Assembly (NCBI GenBank): GCA_021797365.1 | Contig: JAJZZU010000007.1 | Span: 1 to 25,741, forward strand | DNA length: 25,741 nucleotides | Source: Pseudomonadota bacterium | GTDB taxonomy: Bacteria; Pseudomonadota; Gammaproteobacteria; Acidiferrobacterales; Acidiferrobacteraceae | Direction of reading: 5' to 3' | Shown: positions 8,855-15,949 of the stretch, piece by piece | How the letters are laid out: the number at the start of each line of letters is the position of its first letter | Position numbering within the stretch: position 1 is the stretch's first letter | Notes under the pieces: generated by a model | Database searches by the model: none | Seen by the model: only the letters and a program-made list of their open reading frames with translations | What the model was told of the DNA's origin: nothing | Translations under genes and position numbers: made by a program

Positions 8855-9544
8855 ATGATCGGCATATTCCTCGCGGTCGAAAACGAGATTCTTCTGGATG
8901 CCGTGGCGGATAGCGAAGGGCCATCATTCGGCGCGCTACGCCAGCACGGCGCGCACTACGCATTTTGGGAACAGTGTATACGGAAACGAACGGCCGAGAG
9001 CCTCTTCAAGTCCCATGCCTATGATTTCTATCCGTGCGGTCGAATCGTCTTTGACCCATCCCGAAATACGCACATACTGTACGTCGACCGCTGCATCCCG
9101 ACCGCCATCCGCGCCCTTATCGTCGAACGCTTCGCGCTCACCCGTCATGTCGTCCGCGGCGACCATCACTATCGTTGCGCCGGATGCCAGAGGCTCTCCC
9201 TGGATGACGACCCGAACGACCCCGGCCCGGAGATCGACCGACCCGTCTCCCATGCCCCCATGAGCGGCGTAATGGCCTCCGCCGACGCCATGATCCCGGC
9301 GCCGCTCATTGCAAAACGATGCGCCGTAGGTGCGGACACTCTAGATCGACTTCAGTCGCGCAGTAATACCCGGACATGGCCACCCCTGGCATGGCCCAGG
9401 CCTTGCCATGAATGCGCCCTACGCCGTGCGCGCCTGTCCCCAGGCCAGCACGGCAAGCCCGCTCAGAATGGCCGCCATGCCTATGCCATCGGTGGGCGAC
9501 GGACGCTCGCCGAGCCGCCACCACGCGCTCAGGACACCAAGTAA
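8855..9544 (+). CDS. Hypothetical protein with a conserved-looking N-terminal half
   Basis: The frame encodes 229 residues. The first 110 or so look like a genuine small protein: FKSHAYDFYPCGRIVFDP, then a strand-rich stretch with YVDRCIP, and a C-terminal CAGC. This recalls short uncharacterised bacterial proteins with a YD(Y/F)(Y/F)PRGR-type motif, but I cannot name a family. The remaining 115 residues are Pro/Arg/Ala-rich, of low complexity, and the last 126 bases overlap the 3' end of the converging transporter gene; this part may be read-through after loss of the original stop. An AAGGGG lies about 15 bases before the ATG, which is distant. The N-terminal half is likely real; the full length is doubtful. 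Confidence 0.55.
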   Translation: MIGIFLAVENEILLDAVADSEGPSFGALRQHGAHYAFWEQCIRKRTAESLFKSHAYDFYPCGRIVFDPSRNTHILYVDRCIPTAIRALIVERFALTRHVVRGDHHYRCAGCQRLSLDDDPNDPGPEIDRPVSHAPMSGVMASADAMIPAPLIAKRCAVGADTLDRLQSRSNTRTWPPLAWPRPCHECALRRARLSPGQHGKPAQNGRHAYAIGGRRTLAEPPPRAQDTK

Positions 9545-10291
9545 CGGGGCGAGCAAAGTGCCCATCCCCACGACCGCCGACGGCAGGTTATCGACGGCAT
9601 AAGCCCACAGAAAGAGTGCCAGCGTCGTCCCGGGAATCGCGTTATAGAGGAGCGCCCCCACCAACGCCGCCGTCCAATGGATACGCCAAGGCTCCACGAC
9701 CGCCGCAAAAAGGGCCAGCGCCACGCCCCCCAGAAGCATCTGCCAAAAGGTTACGTTGAGCAAATCCAGGCCGCGCGGAGACATGCGCCTCTGCCAGATG
9801 GTCGAGGTCGCCCAGAAGAATGCCGAAAGGAGCGCGAGCACCGTCCCCCGAAGCGGGACATGGCCACTCCAGGGTGCCACGATAGCCACAATGCCTCCCC
9901 CGGCCAACGCCAGCGTCACCCACTGAACGCCTCTAATGGGCTCACCCAGTAGCGGCTAGGCGAGCAGCATGAGCCAGACCGGCATGGTGTACACCAGGAC
10001 CGCGGTCGGCCCCGCCCCGGCGTACTGAAGCGTCCACATGGCAAGCCCCATGAAAGCGGCGCTCTGAAGAAGACCCAGAGGCAGAACATAGCGGAGTGGA
10101 GGCGGCGCGAATCGGCGCTTCAAGATGACTAGGATCGGCACAAACGTGCCCGCGCCGAGGAGCATGCGCAAGGCCACGAACAAGAGCGGCGGGCAGTCGC
10201 GCAGGGCCTCCTTCATGATCACCCAGTTGTAGCCCCAGATGACCGTCATGAGACCCAATGCGGTCAGCGCACGCAGACGGGCATAGCACAT
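9419..10291 (-). pseudogene. DMT/EamA-family transporter interrupted by one in-frame amber codon
   Basis: Two open frames in the same register, 10291-9956 (111 residues) and 9955-9419, together make a 290-residue protein, the normal size of a ten-helix EamA/DMT exporter. They are separated only by a TAG at 9958-9956 in the context MLLA-stop-PLLGEPIRG. In homologues this position commonly reads W-x-x-L-GE, so a TGG to TAG change is the simplest explanation. There is no frameshift, and both halves keep clean hydrophobic helices with strong G/C third-position use, so the lesion is recent, a sequencing error, or suppressed. GAGAGG precedes the ATG at 10291. An internal restart would give only the C-terminal domain. 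Substrate unknown. Confidence 0.85.
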
Positions 10292-11290
10292 AAGCGCCTC
10301 TCACAAGAAATTCCGTGAGGTTGTATCACATCACCGACCCTCGTGGACACATACGGTCACGTGCGCGCACGCCACCCGCAACAACCCCGCCCCGGTAGTC
10401 GTTGAGCACGACAACCGCCCAGGACGAAACCAGCGACTCTGGGGCAAGATGGGAAAGCGAAGGGGACTGGCAAAGCCACACGGTCGTAGGTCCAGGGCGC
10501 GGCCTTCGATCCGCCGATTCCGGCACTCTTACGGCCGCCCTTCCGCGCGGCGGCCGCCCGGCCAAGGGGCGCCTCCATGGCGCAAACGAATCCCACGAGT
10601 ACAACATAAACGCCCCAGAGTGGCGGTGGGCGCATCCGGGCATCCTTTGCGGGCGCTTGGCAGGGGCGATGACCTGCGCCTGGAATACACCCGCGCCGGC
10701 TCGCTCATGCTCTCCGCTACATCGGAAAAAACTAAGGACCATTGCTATAGGGAATCCCTAAGAATATCTTATTCTGGCATTTAATTAGATGTTTTCACCC
10801 GACTGCCTTTACACAATCCTCAGCAAAAATTGCGGTTTGTCCACGTTGCACCTGTCCATTTCGCGATGCCAATGCCTTGTGGTTTAAAGTTACATCCCGT
10901 AACAAAGTTTCCATTGCCTCTATTAATCAGCGAGAACATACTGAGTGTCGTAGGGAACCCTATTCTGATATCAAAGAATCCCACAGGGTCTTTTCTATGA
11001 ACCAACAATTGCTTATTCCGCCATTCTTCATACACTCCGCGAATTTTGCGGTAACAGGGCCGCTCGCTATACATGGTTTTTGCGGTGCCGTCGGCGGCAA
11101 CAGCGGCGGCTTAGGAGACCCGTACTCGGCGCGCGGATTGACGGAGCCAAGCAACCGGGGTCTGCAAGCGGAAAACGGCCTGACCTGCCAGGCTCGCTCT
11201 CTTGCTCGCTGAAGGATTCTCCTGCATGCCTGACAGATTCGGCTCTAGAGGGTGCGTTACGAAAAAGAGGACCATTGGAGGTGAATGCTC
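10292..11290. other. Region with no convincing gene, including an AT-rich patch
   Basis: About 1 kb upstream of the broken transporter. From 10305 to about 10735 it is GC-rich with only Arg/Pro-rich, overlapping open frames on both strands. From about 10735 to 11075 base composition drops abruptly and stretches such as TTATTCTGGCATTTAATTAG appear. Here an 84-codon minus frame (10820-11074) and a 111-codon plus frame (10877-11212) overlap; neither has a ribosome site or similarity I recognise. This looks like acquired or decayed DNA. Confidence 0.5.
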
Positions 11291-11437
11291 ATGCTTCAAG
11301 ACCTTGGGCAACTTTATAAAAAAAGCTGGAAGGCCCTGATCATCCTGATGGGATTTGCGCTGCTTTCGGGTTGCGTGATTGTTCCGCGCGGCGGGTATTA
11401 CGTCCATCCTTGTTGGCGGTGCCGTTGGTGGCGATAA
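11291..11437 (+). CDS. Small lipoprotein (48 residues)
   Basis: A short gene with a good ribosome site: GGAGG ends 9 bases before the ATG at 11291. The protein has a positively charged N-region (YKKSWK), a hydrophobic segment (ALIILMGFALLS) and a lipobox LSGC with Cys at residue 28, followed by a short, aromatic and basic tail VIVPRGGYYVHPCWRCRWWR. It should be exported, cleaved before Cys28 and lipid-anchored, with a mature part of only 21 residues. An in-frame ATG six bases earlier is too close to the ribosome site. Tiny lipoproteins with Gly-Tyr-Tyr and Trp/Arg-rich tails occur in proteobacteria but their function is unknown. The neighbourhood is poorly coding. Confidence 0.65.
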   Translation: MLQDLGQLYKKSWKALIILMGFALLSGCVIVPRGGYYVHPCWRCRWWR

Positions 11438-11767
11438 GTCTTCGCGCTCAACAAGCGTGCGCCGGCTGTCGGTATGCGCGACGGGACATAAGCGCCCTCG
11501 TGCCCTAGGATCCGATCTCGGCGCCGCTCACATTGCGGGCCGCTGGTCCATGATCTCTCCGCTCCGCTGCGAGACGCTTGCTGCCGTTCTGCGGGCGGAC
11601 CATGCGGCCCGCAATGCGATGTGTTGTCGATATGGCCGGCCGCGGACACCCCTTATGTGTGGGGGCGCGGCAACTGTCCTTGCGGATGGCCAGCCACCCG
11701 CCAAACCTTACGCCAATGCCGGCCAAATGACTGCCATCGACAGTTCGCATGGAGGGCCCAGCAGACA
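11438..11767. other. Region without recognisable gene, containing a long inverted repeat
   Basis: Downstream of the small lipoprotein gene. Open frames on both strands lack ribosome sites and family features. The only structured element seen is the inverted repeat at 11531-11616. Confidence 0.5.
11531..11616. repeat. Long inverted repeat (19/20-bp arms, 47-bp spacer)
   Basis: The left arm 11531-11549 (CATTGCGGGCCGC-TGGTCC) pairs with the right arm 11597-11616 (GGACCATGCGGCCCGCAATG): 13 bp perfect, one extra base pair's worth of bulge (a single unpaired A/T), then 6 bp perfect. No T-run follows on either strand and no flanking direct repeat is seen. It could fold into a strong RNA or cruciform hairpin; it might be a miniature mobile element remnant or a structured RNA. 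Confidence 0.75.
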
Positions 11768-12061
11768 CTACGCCGTCGCTTCTCCGTGGCGCGCAGCGAA
11801 TGGACCGCTTGCGTCGGCACTCTTCCTTGCGCGGCTGACATCCCCCGCACCACTCCAGGACTCAGTCAGGCCCTTGGCCTTGGCCTCGGTACGCGAGATA
11901 AACGAGCCGTCGTCCATTTCCGACTCGATCTTCGCGACCCCGCTATCGACCTTGGCCTTGATACCAGAGGTCGCGGTTTGGATCGGGTCAGCCAGGGCGC
12001 CGAACTTGTCCTGCCACCCCGTGCGGCAGCCCTGACCCGAGCGGTGAGTGATGGTCACCAT
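11768..12061 (-). CDS. Possible small hypothetical protein (97 residues)
   Basis: A minus-strand frame starting at ATG 12061, with AAGGGG 5 bases upstream. Its first two thirds have the balanced composition and G/C-ending codons expected of a real gene here, with an amphipathic region DPIQTATSGIKAKVDSGVAK followed by IESEMDDGSF. The last third is less convincing. I recognise no family. It lies 89 bp downstream of the tRNA-Lys gene on the same strand and could be read from the same promoter. An intact, unrecognised gene and a remnant are both possible. Confidence 0.4.
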   Translation of the reverse strand: MVTITHRSGQGCRTGWQDKFGALADPIQTATSGIKAKVDSGVAKIESEMDDGSFISRTEAKAKGLTESWSGAGDVSRARKSADASGPFAARHGEATA

Positions 12062-12150
12062 GAGACCCCTTCCCTTATGGCTGAGTATCCCTTCAGTGTC
12101 CCAAATTCCGGATTTTCAGAGAAGGTGTATAGGCTAAGTGCTTGATTTAA

Positions 12151-12226
12151 TGGTGGGCCGTCCAGGGCTCGAACCTGGGACCACCTGATTAAGAGTCAGC
12201 TGCTCTACCAACTGAGCTAACGGCCC
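12151..12226 (-). tRNA. tRNA-Lys (anticodon CUU)
   Basis: A complete 76-base cloverleaf on the minus strand: acceptor stem GGGCCGT paired with ACGGCCC, the D-arm with AGCTCAGTTGGTAGAGC, anticodon stem CTGA/TCAG with loop CTCTTAA (anticodon CTT, lysine AAG codons), T-arm with GGTTCGAGCC, and an encoded 3' CCA. It is very similar to E. coli tRNA-Lys outside the anticodon. A promoter fits immediately upstream. Confidence 0.97.
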
Positions 12227-12239
12227 GCGGGAAGCGCAT

Positions 12240-12268
12240 AGTGTAAAACCTTTTTGGCGGCCGGCCAA
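12240..12268 (-). promoter_or_regulatory. Sigma-70-type promoter of tRNA-Lys
   Basis: On the minus strand TTGGCC (12268-12263) and TACACT (12245-12240) are separated by exactly 17 bases, and a GC-rich discriminator leads to the tRNA 5' end 14 bases after the -10. Each hexamer matches consensus at four of six positions. Confidence 0.6.
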
Positions 12269-12446
12269 CGGCTCTTGCAACGCCCGGCGCTGACGCCAGG
12301 GCGGCGATGCCTCACGCTCGGCTCTCCCCCACCCCTCTGACCGCGTTCTGACGTCCGATCCGCCCGTCGCCATGATCAGCGCTTGAGACGCGCCCGACCC
12401 AAGGCAGGCCGTGAGACACCCAGACTTCAGGCGCCAGCCGCTTCGC

Positions 12447-12464
12447 GGGGGTTCCCCCTGGGGG
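12447..12464. terminator. GC-rich inverted repeat after pirin
   Basis: GGGGG-TT-CCCCC-T-GGGGG lies 10 bp beyond the pirin stop. The two G-runs can pair alternatively with the central C-run. It lacks a following T-run, so termination is uncertain. Confidence 0.3.
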
Positions 12465-12474
12465 AGTTGCCCAT

Positions 12475-13341
12475 TCAGACGAAGCGCCCCTCGCGCAGGT
12501 CCTGCACGGCCGCCGCGATCTCCTCGCGTGTATTCATGACGAATGGACCATACTGCACGATGGGTTCGCGCAAAGGGCGACCCGCCACCAGGAACACGCG
12601 CGCATCCTCCCGCGCGCTCACGATCACGCCGTCGGCCGACGGATCGTCGCCCAATACCGCGAGCCTCTCCATCGCCAGCGCCTCCCCCGCGATTGAGGCC
12701 CGCCCCGCGTAGAGGACCGCAAATGCGTGATGGTCCGAGGCGAGTGGTTGTGCCCAGGAAGCACCCGCCGGCAACTGCAGATCCAGGATGAGAGGCTCGG
12801 TCACGGGACGTTGCACGGCCCCCGCCCCACCCTGCGTTGCGCCGGCGAGCACGATGACACGGGCGCCGTCGGGGGCACTGGCGCGCGGCAGGTCCGCAGC
12901 CGCAAAGTCGCGATACCAGGGGCTTGTCATCTTGTCGCGCGCCGGGAGATTCAGCCATAACTGAAAGCCTGCCATGCGCCCGGCCTCCTGTTCAGGCATC
13001 TCCGAATGCACGACCCCGCTCCCGGCCACCATCCACTGCATGCCGCCGGTTGCGAGCAAGCCCTCGTGACCGGCATTGTCGCGGTGACGCATGCGACCTT
13101 CGAGCATATACGTTATGGTCTCGAAACCGCGATGGGGGTGATCCGGGAATCCGGCGAGATAATCGGTGGCGTCGTTGCTGCCGAAAAAATCCAGCATCAA
13201 AAACGGATCGAGACGTCCCTGAAGCCCTTGCGACAAGAGCCGCGTCAGGCGTACCCCGGCGCCGTCACGGGTGGCCTCCCCCTGATACATGCGCTCGATA
13301 CGGCGTGAGCGCTTGACCTCGGTCGTGTTGCGCATATCCAT
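12475..13341 (-). CDS. Pirin family protein (cupin)
   Basis: A 288-residue pirin with the bicupin fold. The N-terminal cupin carries the metal-binding set H68 and H70 (DHPHRGFETITYMLEG) plus H112 and E114 (VVHSEMPE), matching the two His, His, Glu arrangement of pirins. The C-terminal half ends with a typical GRPLREPIVQYGPFVMNT block. Some bacterial pirins degrade quercetin, others bind pyruvate dehydrogenase or regulators; the role here is unknown. The start at 13341 is supported by GGAGG 7 bases upstream; a longer open frame adds 17 unlikely residues. It follows the carboxysome-associated cluster on the same strand after 145 bp and probably has its own promoter. Confidence 0.93.
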   Translation of the reverse strand: MDMRNTTEVKRSRRIERMYQGEATRDGAGVRLTRLLSQGLQGRLDPFLMLDFFGSNDATDYLAGFPDHPHRGFETITYMLEGRMRHRDNAGHEGLLATGGMQWMVAGSGVVHSEMPEQEAGRMAGFQLWLNLPARDKMTSPWYRDFAAADLPRASAPDGARVIVLAGATQGGAGAVQRPVTEPLILDLQLPAGASWAQPLASDHHAFAVLYAGRASIAGEALAMERLAVLGDDPSADGVIVSAREDARVFLVAGRPLREPIVQYGPFVMNTREEIAAAVQDLREGRFV

Positions 13342-13413
13342 GGCATCCCTCCGTGCCTTGGCGTCGCCCCCAAGGCCTCTACGAGTACCCATCGGCCGCC
13401 AGCAGACCGCCGT

Positions 13414-13435
13414 ATATTACCGTCCGCGCGCGGAC
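13414..13435 (-). promoter_or_regulatory. 14-bp perfect palindrome beside a TAATAT box upstream of pirin
   Basis: GTCCGCGCGCGGAC (13422-13435) is a perfect palindrome. Two bases further on the minus strand is TAATAT (13419-13414), a plausible -10 for pirin, about 73 bp before its start. The palindrome would fill the -35/-10 spacer, a normal place for an operator. The -35 hexamer itself is not convincing. Confidence 0.45.
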
Positions 13436-13486
13436 ACTGCATTCCGGCTTTGATAAACCGGTCCCGCCGTGATCGGCCGCGCGCGC

Positions 13487-14044
13487 TCAGCCGAAGCGCC
13501 GCCAAGCCCCGCTCTTTACCACCAGTCTATGCAGAGAGCGCTCGCGGTTATAGCGCGGCACATCGCGCAGCGCCACCCAACGCAATTCGTGCGATTCGTT
13601 GTTGCCCGGCAACGGCAGATTCTCGTCTATCTCCACCAGAAACCGGATATCCAGGTGCTCATGTTCCGCCTCCGAGCGCGTCGCCGGTATCCTGTGAATG
13701 TCGACATCGAAGACCGCCGGGCTGAGAAGCCGAATGCGCTCCACCGGCAGCCCCGTCTCCTCGCTGCACTCCCGCAACGCCACGCGCATCACATCCTCGT
13801 CACTATCGGCATGCCCCCCCGGTTGAAACCACTGCTCAAGCTTGCGGTGGAGCATGAGCAGCGTGGCATCGTGACGCGGGTTCAGCACCCAGGTGGAGGC
13901 GGTCACATGCAGGCCGTCCGCCTCCCGGTCGAAACAGCGGGGGGACTCCTCCAGAAGACGGCAGGCGCGACGCGCATAGGCCGCCTCCTCCGGGAAGCGG
14001 CTGCGATAACGACACAGCGTATCGTGTAGCTCGCAGCGATCCAT
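13487..14044 (-). CDS. Nudix hydrolase, coupled to csoS1D
   Basis: A 185-residue Nudix hydrolase. The Nudix box is complete: G77-x5-E83-x7-R91-E92-x2-E95-E96-x-G98, so it should hydrolyse a nucleoside-diphosphate-linked substrate with Mg2+. The N-terminal 45 residues are a helical, Arg/Glu-rich extension. It begins only 3 bases after the csoS1D stop and has only a weak ribosome site, implying translational coupling. Nudix genes have been noted in carboxysome loci of other bacteria, but their substrate is not settled; nucleotide or sugar-phosphate housekeeping near Rubisco is conceivable. It is the last gene of the cluster. Confidence 0.9.
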   Translation of the reverse strand: MDRCELHDTLCRYRSRFPEEAAYARRACRLLEESPRCFDREADGLHVTASTWVLNPRHDATLLMLHRKLEQWFQPGGHADSDEDVMRVALRECSEETGLPVERIRLLSPAVFDVDIHRIPATRSEAEHEHLDIRFLVEIDENLPLPGNNESHELRWVALRDVPRYNRERSLHRLVVKSGAWRRFG

Positions 14045-14047
14045 GCT

Positions 14048-14662
14048 TCAGGTCCAGGACGGGTTTTTTACGGCATGGACCGCCGCCGCCGCCGCCTCAT
14101 CCACGTCCGCCTCGCGCCCCGAGATGATCATGCGCCCATACGCCCCGACCGCGCGCACGTCGATCAGGGTGATATTCGCGGCCTTTTCCGCCTGATTCGC
14201 GGCATAGATGATGTAGCCCGCGGGTTCCGTCTCCAGGATGAACATGCTCTGTTCCGGCAGGATCATCGAGCCCCTGCGGTTTTGGCGATTGATGAGTACG
14301 GTGTGGTCCGGCATCATGCCGCGTATGACCTCGTTCCAGGTGACCCGGCAGGCCTTGCGGTCCTCCTGTCCCGCGCCCAGCCGGGCGAGCACCGCATGCC
14401 CGGCCTCGCGGACATCGCTCTGATCCCGGTGGTGGATGACCATGGCCCCGAACTCGCGCTCGATGACAAGCTGCGACAGATGCACTCTCGTGGCCTTCAA
14501 GGCGATGTCGGTGAGCCTGTGCACGGCCATGCCCGGCGAGACTTCCACCCATAACGCGGCATCGCCCGGCACCGGCAGGAAACCCTGCGAGACGCTGCCG
14601 ATGTAGGCGGCAAGCTGCGGCTGGAGCGAGTCGATATAGACGTAAGTACGAAGCTGGATCAT
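14048..14662 (-). CDS. csoS1D: CsoS1D-type tandem-domain (BMC-T) carboxysome shell protein
   Basis: A 204-residue protein made of two bacterial-microcompartment domains, about residues 1-98 and 108-204. The N-terminus [16 protein letters not shown] and the conserved [20 protein letters not shown] segment in the second domain are characteristic of the CsoS1D family, which forms pseudohexameric trimers with a large gated pore in the alpha-carboxysome shell. I choose the ATG at 14662; a GTG nine bases earlier is possible, but family members begin M-x-x-LR. No ribosome site is evident; an extended -10 sits 25 bases upstream. It is 114 bp after cbbQ, the largest gap of the cluster, and overlaps functionally with the Nudix gene 3 bases downstream. 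Confidence 0.93.
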   Translation of the reverse strand: MIQLRTYVYIDSLQPQLAAYIGSVSQGFLPVPGDAALWVEVSPGMAVHRLTDIALKATRVHLSQLVIEREFGAMVIHHRDQSDVREAGHAVLARLGAGQEDRKACRVTWNEVIRGMMPDHTVLINRQNRRGSMILPEQSMFILETEPAGYIIYAANQAEKAANITLIDVRAVGAYGRMIISGREADVDEAAAAAVHAVKNPSWT

Positions 14663-14686
14663 AGACCACACGCAAAAAATCGAACG

Positions 14687-14695
14687 ATTCTAGCA
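14687..14695 (-). promoter_or_regulatory. Candidate extended -10 promoter for csoS1D-nudix
   Basis: On the minus strand TGCTAGAAT matches the extended -10 form TGnTATAAT except one base, after a T-rich stretch. No good -35 is seen, as is usual for extended -10 promoters. Transcription would begin about 15-20 bases before the csoS1D start. Confidence 0.45.
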
Positions 14696-14785
14696 AAAAT
14701 ACCCCTTGGCGGCCACTGCGCTCCGCACTCCCGGCGGATCGACGGCGGTAAATCCGCACGCGCGCCGATGGCCGGGGTCCAGGGC

Positions 14786-15589
14786 TTAGAAGAACGTTCC
14801 GACCGCGGCGTCCAGGGCGTCGCGCATATCCGGATCGTCGGTCATCGGCCGCACCAAGGCCATGCTGCAGGCCGCCAGGGCATCGACACCCTTTTTCATG
14901 AGCGATCCGGCGTAGATCAGCATGCGTGTTGACAAGCCCTCGTCGAGACCGTGTCCCTTCAGATTGCGCGACCGCTCGGCGATCGATACGAGCTTGCCGG
15001 CGATATCTGCGGATACCCCCGACTCATGGGCCACGATCTCGATCTCGGTCTCGCGATCCGGATAATTGAAATCCAGGGCCCCGAAACGCTGCTTGGTGGA
15101 CTGCTTCAGGTCCTTCATGGCCGACTGATAGCCGGGGTTATAGGAGATCACCAGCTGAAAATCCGCATGCGCGTGGATCAGTTCGCCCTTTTTATCCAGC
15201 GGCAAGCTGCGCCTGTGGTCGGTAAGCGGATGAATGACGACGGTCGTGTCCTGACGCGCCTCCACGACCTCGTCGAGATAACAGATGGCACCGATGCGCG
15301 CAGCCGTGGTCAGCGGGCCGTCCTGCCACTTGGTGCCGTCCTTGTCGAGCAGGAAGCGGCCCACCAGATCGGAGGCCGTCATATCCTCGTTGCACGCCAC
15401 GCTGACCAACGGGCGCTTGAGACGCCAAGCCATGTATTCGATGAAACGCGACTTGCCGCAGCCGGTGGGGCCCTTGACCATCATCGGCAGACGGGCCGCG
15501 TAGGCGGCCTCGAACAGGCCGACCTCTCCATTGACCTCCCTGTAGTAGGGTTCCTTTTCGATACGATATTGCGTTTCCAGACTGGACAT
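14786..15589 (-). CDS. cbbQ: CbbQ, MoxR-type AAA+ ATPase of the Rubisco activase CbbQO
   Basis: A 267-residue CbbQ of usual length. Walker A is GPTGCGKS at residues 40-47, Walker B is CYLDEVVEA at 103-111 (D106, E107), and the sensor region [21 protein letters not shown] follows. CbbQ forms hexamers that bind one CbbO and use ATP to remove tight-binding sugar phosphates from Rubisco; in alpha-carboxysome bacteria it associates with the shell. GAGG lies 7 bases before the ATG. It is separated from cbbO by four genes here, whereas in many Calvin-cycle clusters cbbQ and cbbO are adjacent. Confidence 0.96.
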   Translation of the reverse strand: MSSLETQYRIEKEPYYREVNGEVGLFEAAYAARLPMMVKGPTGCGKSRFIEYMAWRLKRPLVSVACNEDMTASDLVGRFLLDKDGTKWQDGPLTTAARIGAICYLDEVVEARQDTTVVIHPLTDHRRSLPLDKKGELIHAHADFQLVISYNPGYQSAMKDLKQSTKQRFGALDFNYPDRETEIEIVAHESGVSADIAGKLVSIAERSRNLKGHGLDEGLSTRMLIYAGSLMKKGVDALAACSMALVRPMTDDPDMRDALDAAVGTFF

Positions 15590-15622
15590 GGCGACCTCGC
15601 GATTTAAGTGGATGACAGGATG

Positions 15623-15949
15623 TCAGCTCTTGAACTTAACGAGACGGCTGACCTGGATGTCCGAAACGAAGACCACCCCCGTGTGTCGCTCAAAAAAGGG
15701 GGCAAAACCTTCGAGGATGGGGGCCACGAGCTCCTCGCCCACTGCCGCAATGATCATGATGAGGGCATCGTCTTCGTTGAACATGACATGCCCCTCATAC
15801 ATGCCGTGACTACCCTTGCCCGAGAGATTGCCGACGATGGTGTAACCCTTCAGGCCCGCGCGGTCGAGCAGATCGGTTGCGAAGTCTTTATGAATCCCCT
15901 CCAGGATGATCTCGAGTTTCTTCAAGGGGCTCAGATTCAGCGATTGCAT
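15623..15949 (-). CDS. PII-like signalling protein of the carboxysome/DAB cluster (CPII type)
   Basis: A 108-residue PII-superfamily protein: KLEIILEGIHKDFATDLLDRAG gives the first strand-helix, GYTIVGNLSGKGSHGMYEG the shortened T-loop region, and a second alpha/beta unit ends in VGVVFVSDIQVSRLV. The canonical uridylylated T-loop tyrosine context of GlnB/GlnK is missing, as in the carboxysome-associated PII proteins, one of which (Thiomonas) has been shown to bind ADP/AMP and bicarbonate. It probably adjusts DAB activity to energy or carbon status. Its ATG overlaps the dabA 3' end by 13 bp and has GGAG 8 bases upstream, so it is coupled to dabA. Confidence 0.9.
   Translation of the reverse strand: MQSLNLSPLKKLEIILEGIHKDFATDLLDRAGLKGYTIVGNLSGKGSHGMYEGHVMFNEDDALIMIIAAVGEELVAPILEGFAPFFERHTGVVFVSDIQVSRLVKFKS

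Noticed and set aside
10326..10742. A 138-codon minus-strand open frame upstream of the broken transporter
   Set aside because: No ribosome site, Arg/Pro-rich composition, overlapping frames on both strands and no recognisable family.
11531..11616. Reading the inverted repeat as an integron attC site or CRISPR repeat
   Set aside because: There is no RYYYAAC/GTTRRRY core, no integrase gene and no regularly repeated spacer-repeat structure.
12134..12958. A minus-strand open frame ending in a LAQLVEQLTLNQVVPGSSPGRP-like stretch
   Set aside because: That peptide is the well-known translation of a tRNA gene; here it is the tRNA-Lys sequence, and the rest overlaps pirin in another frame.
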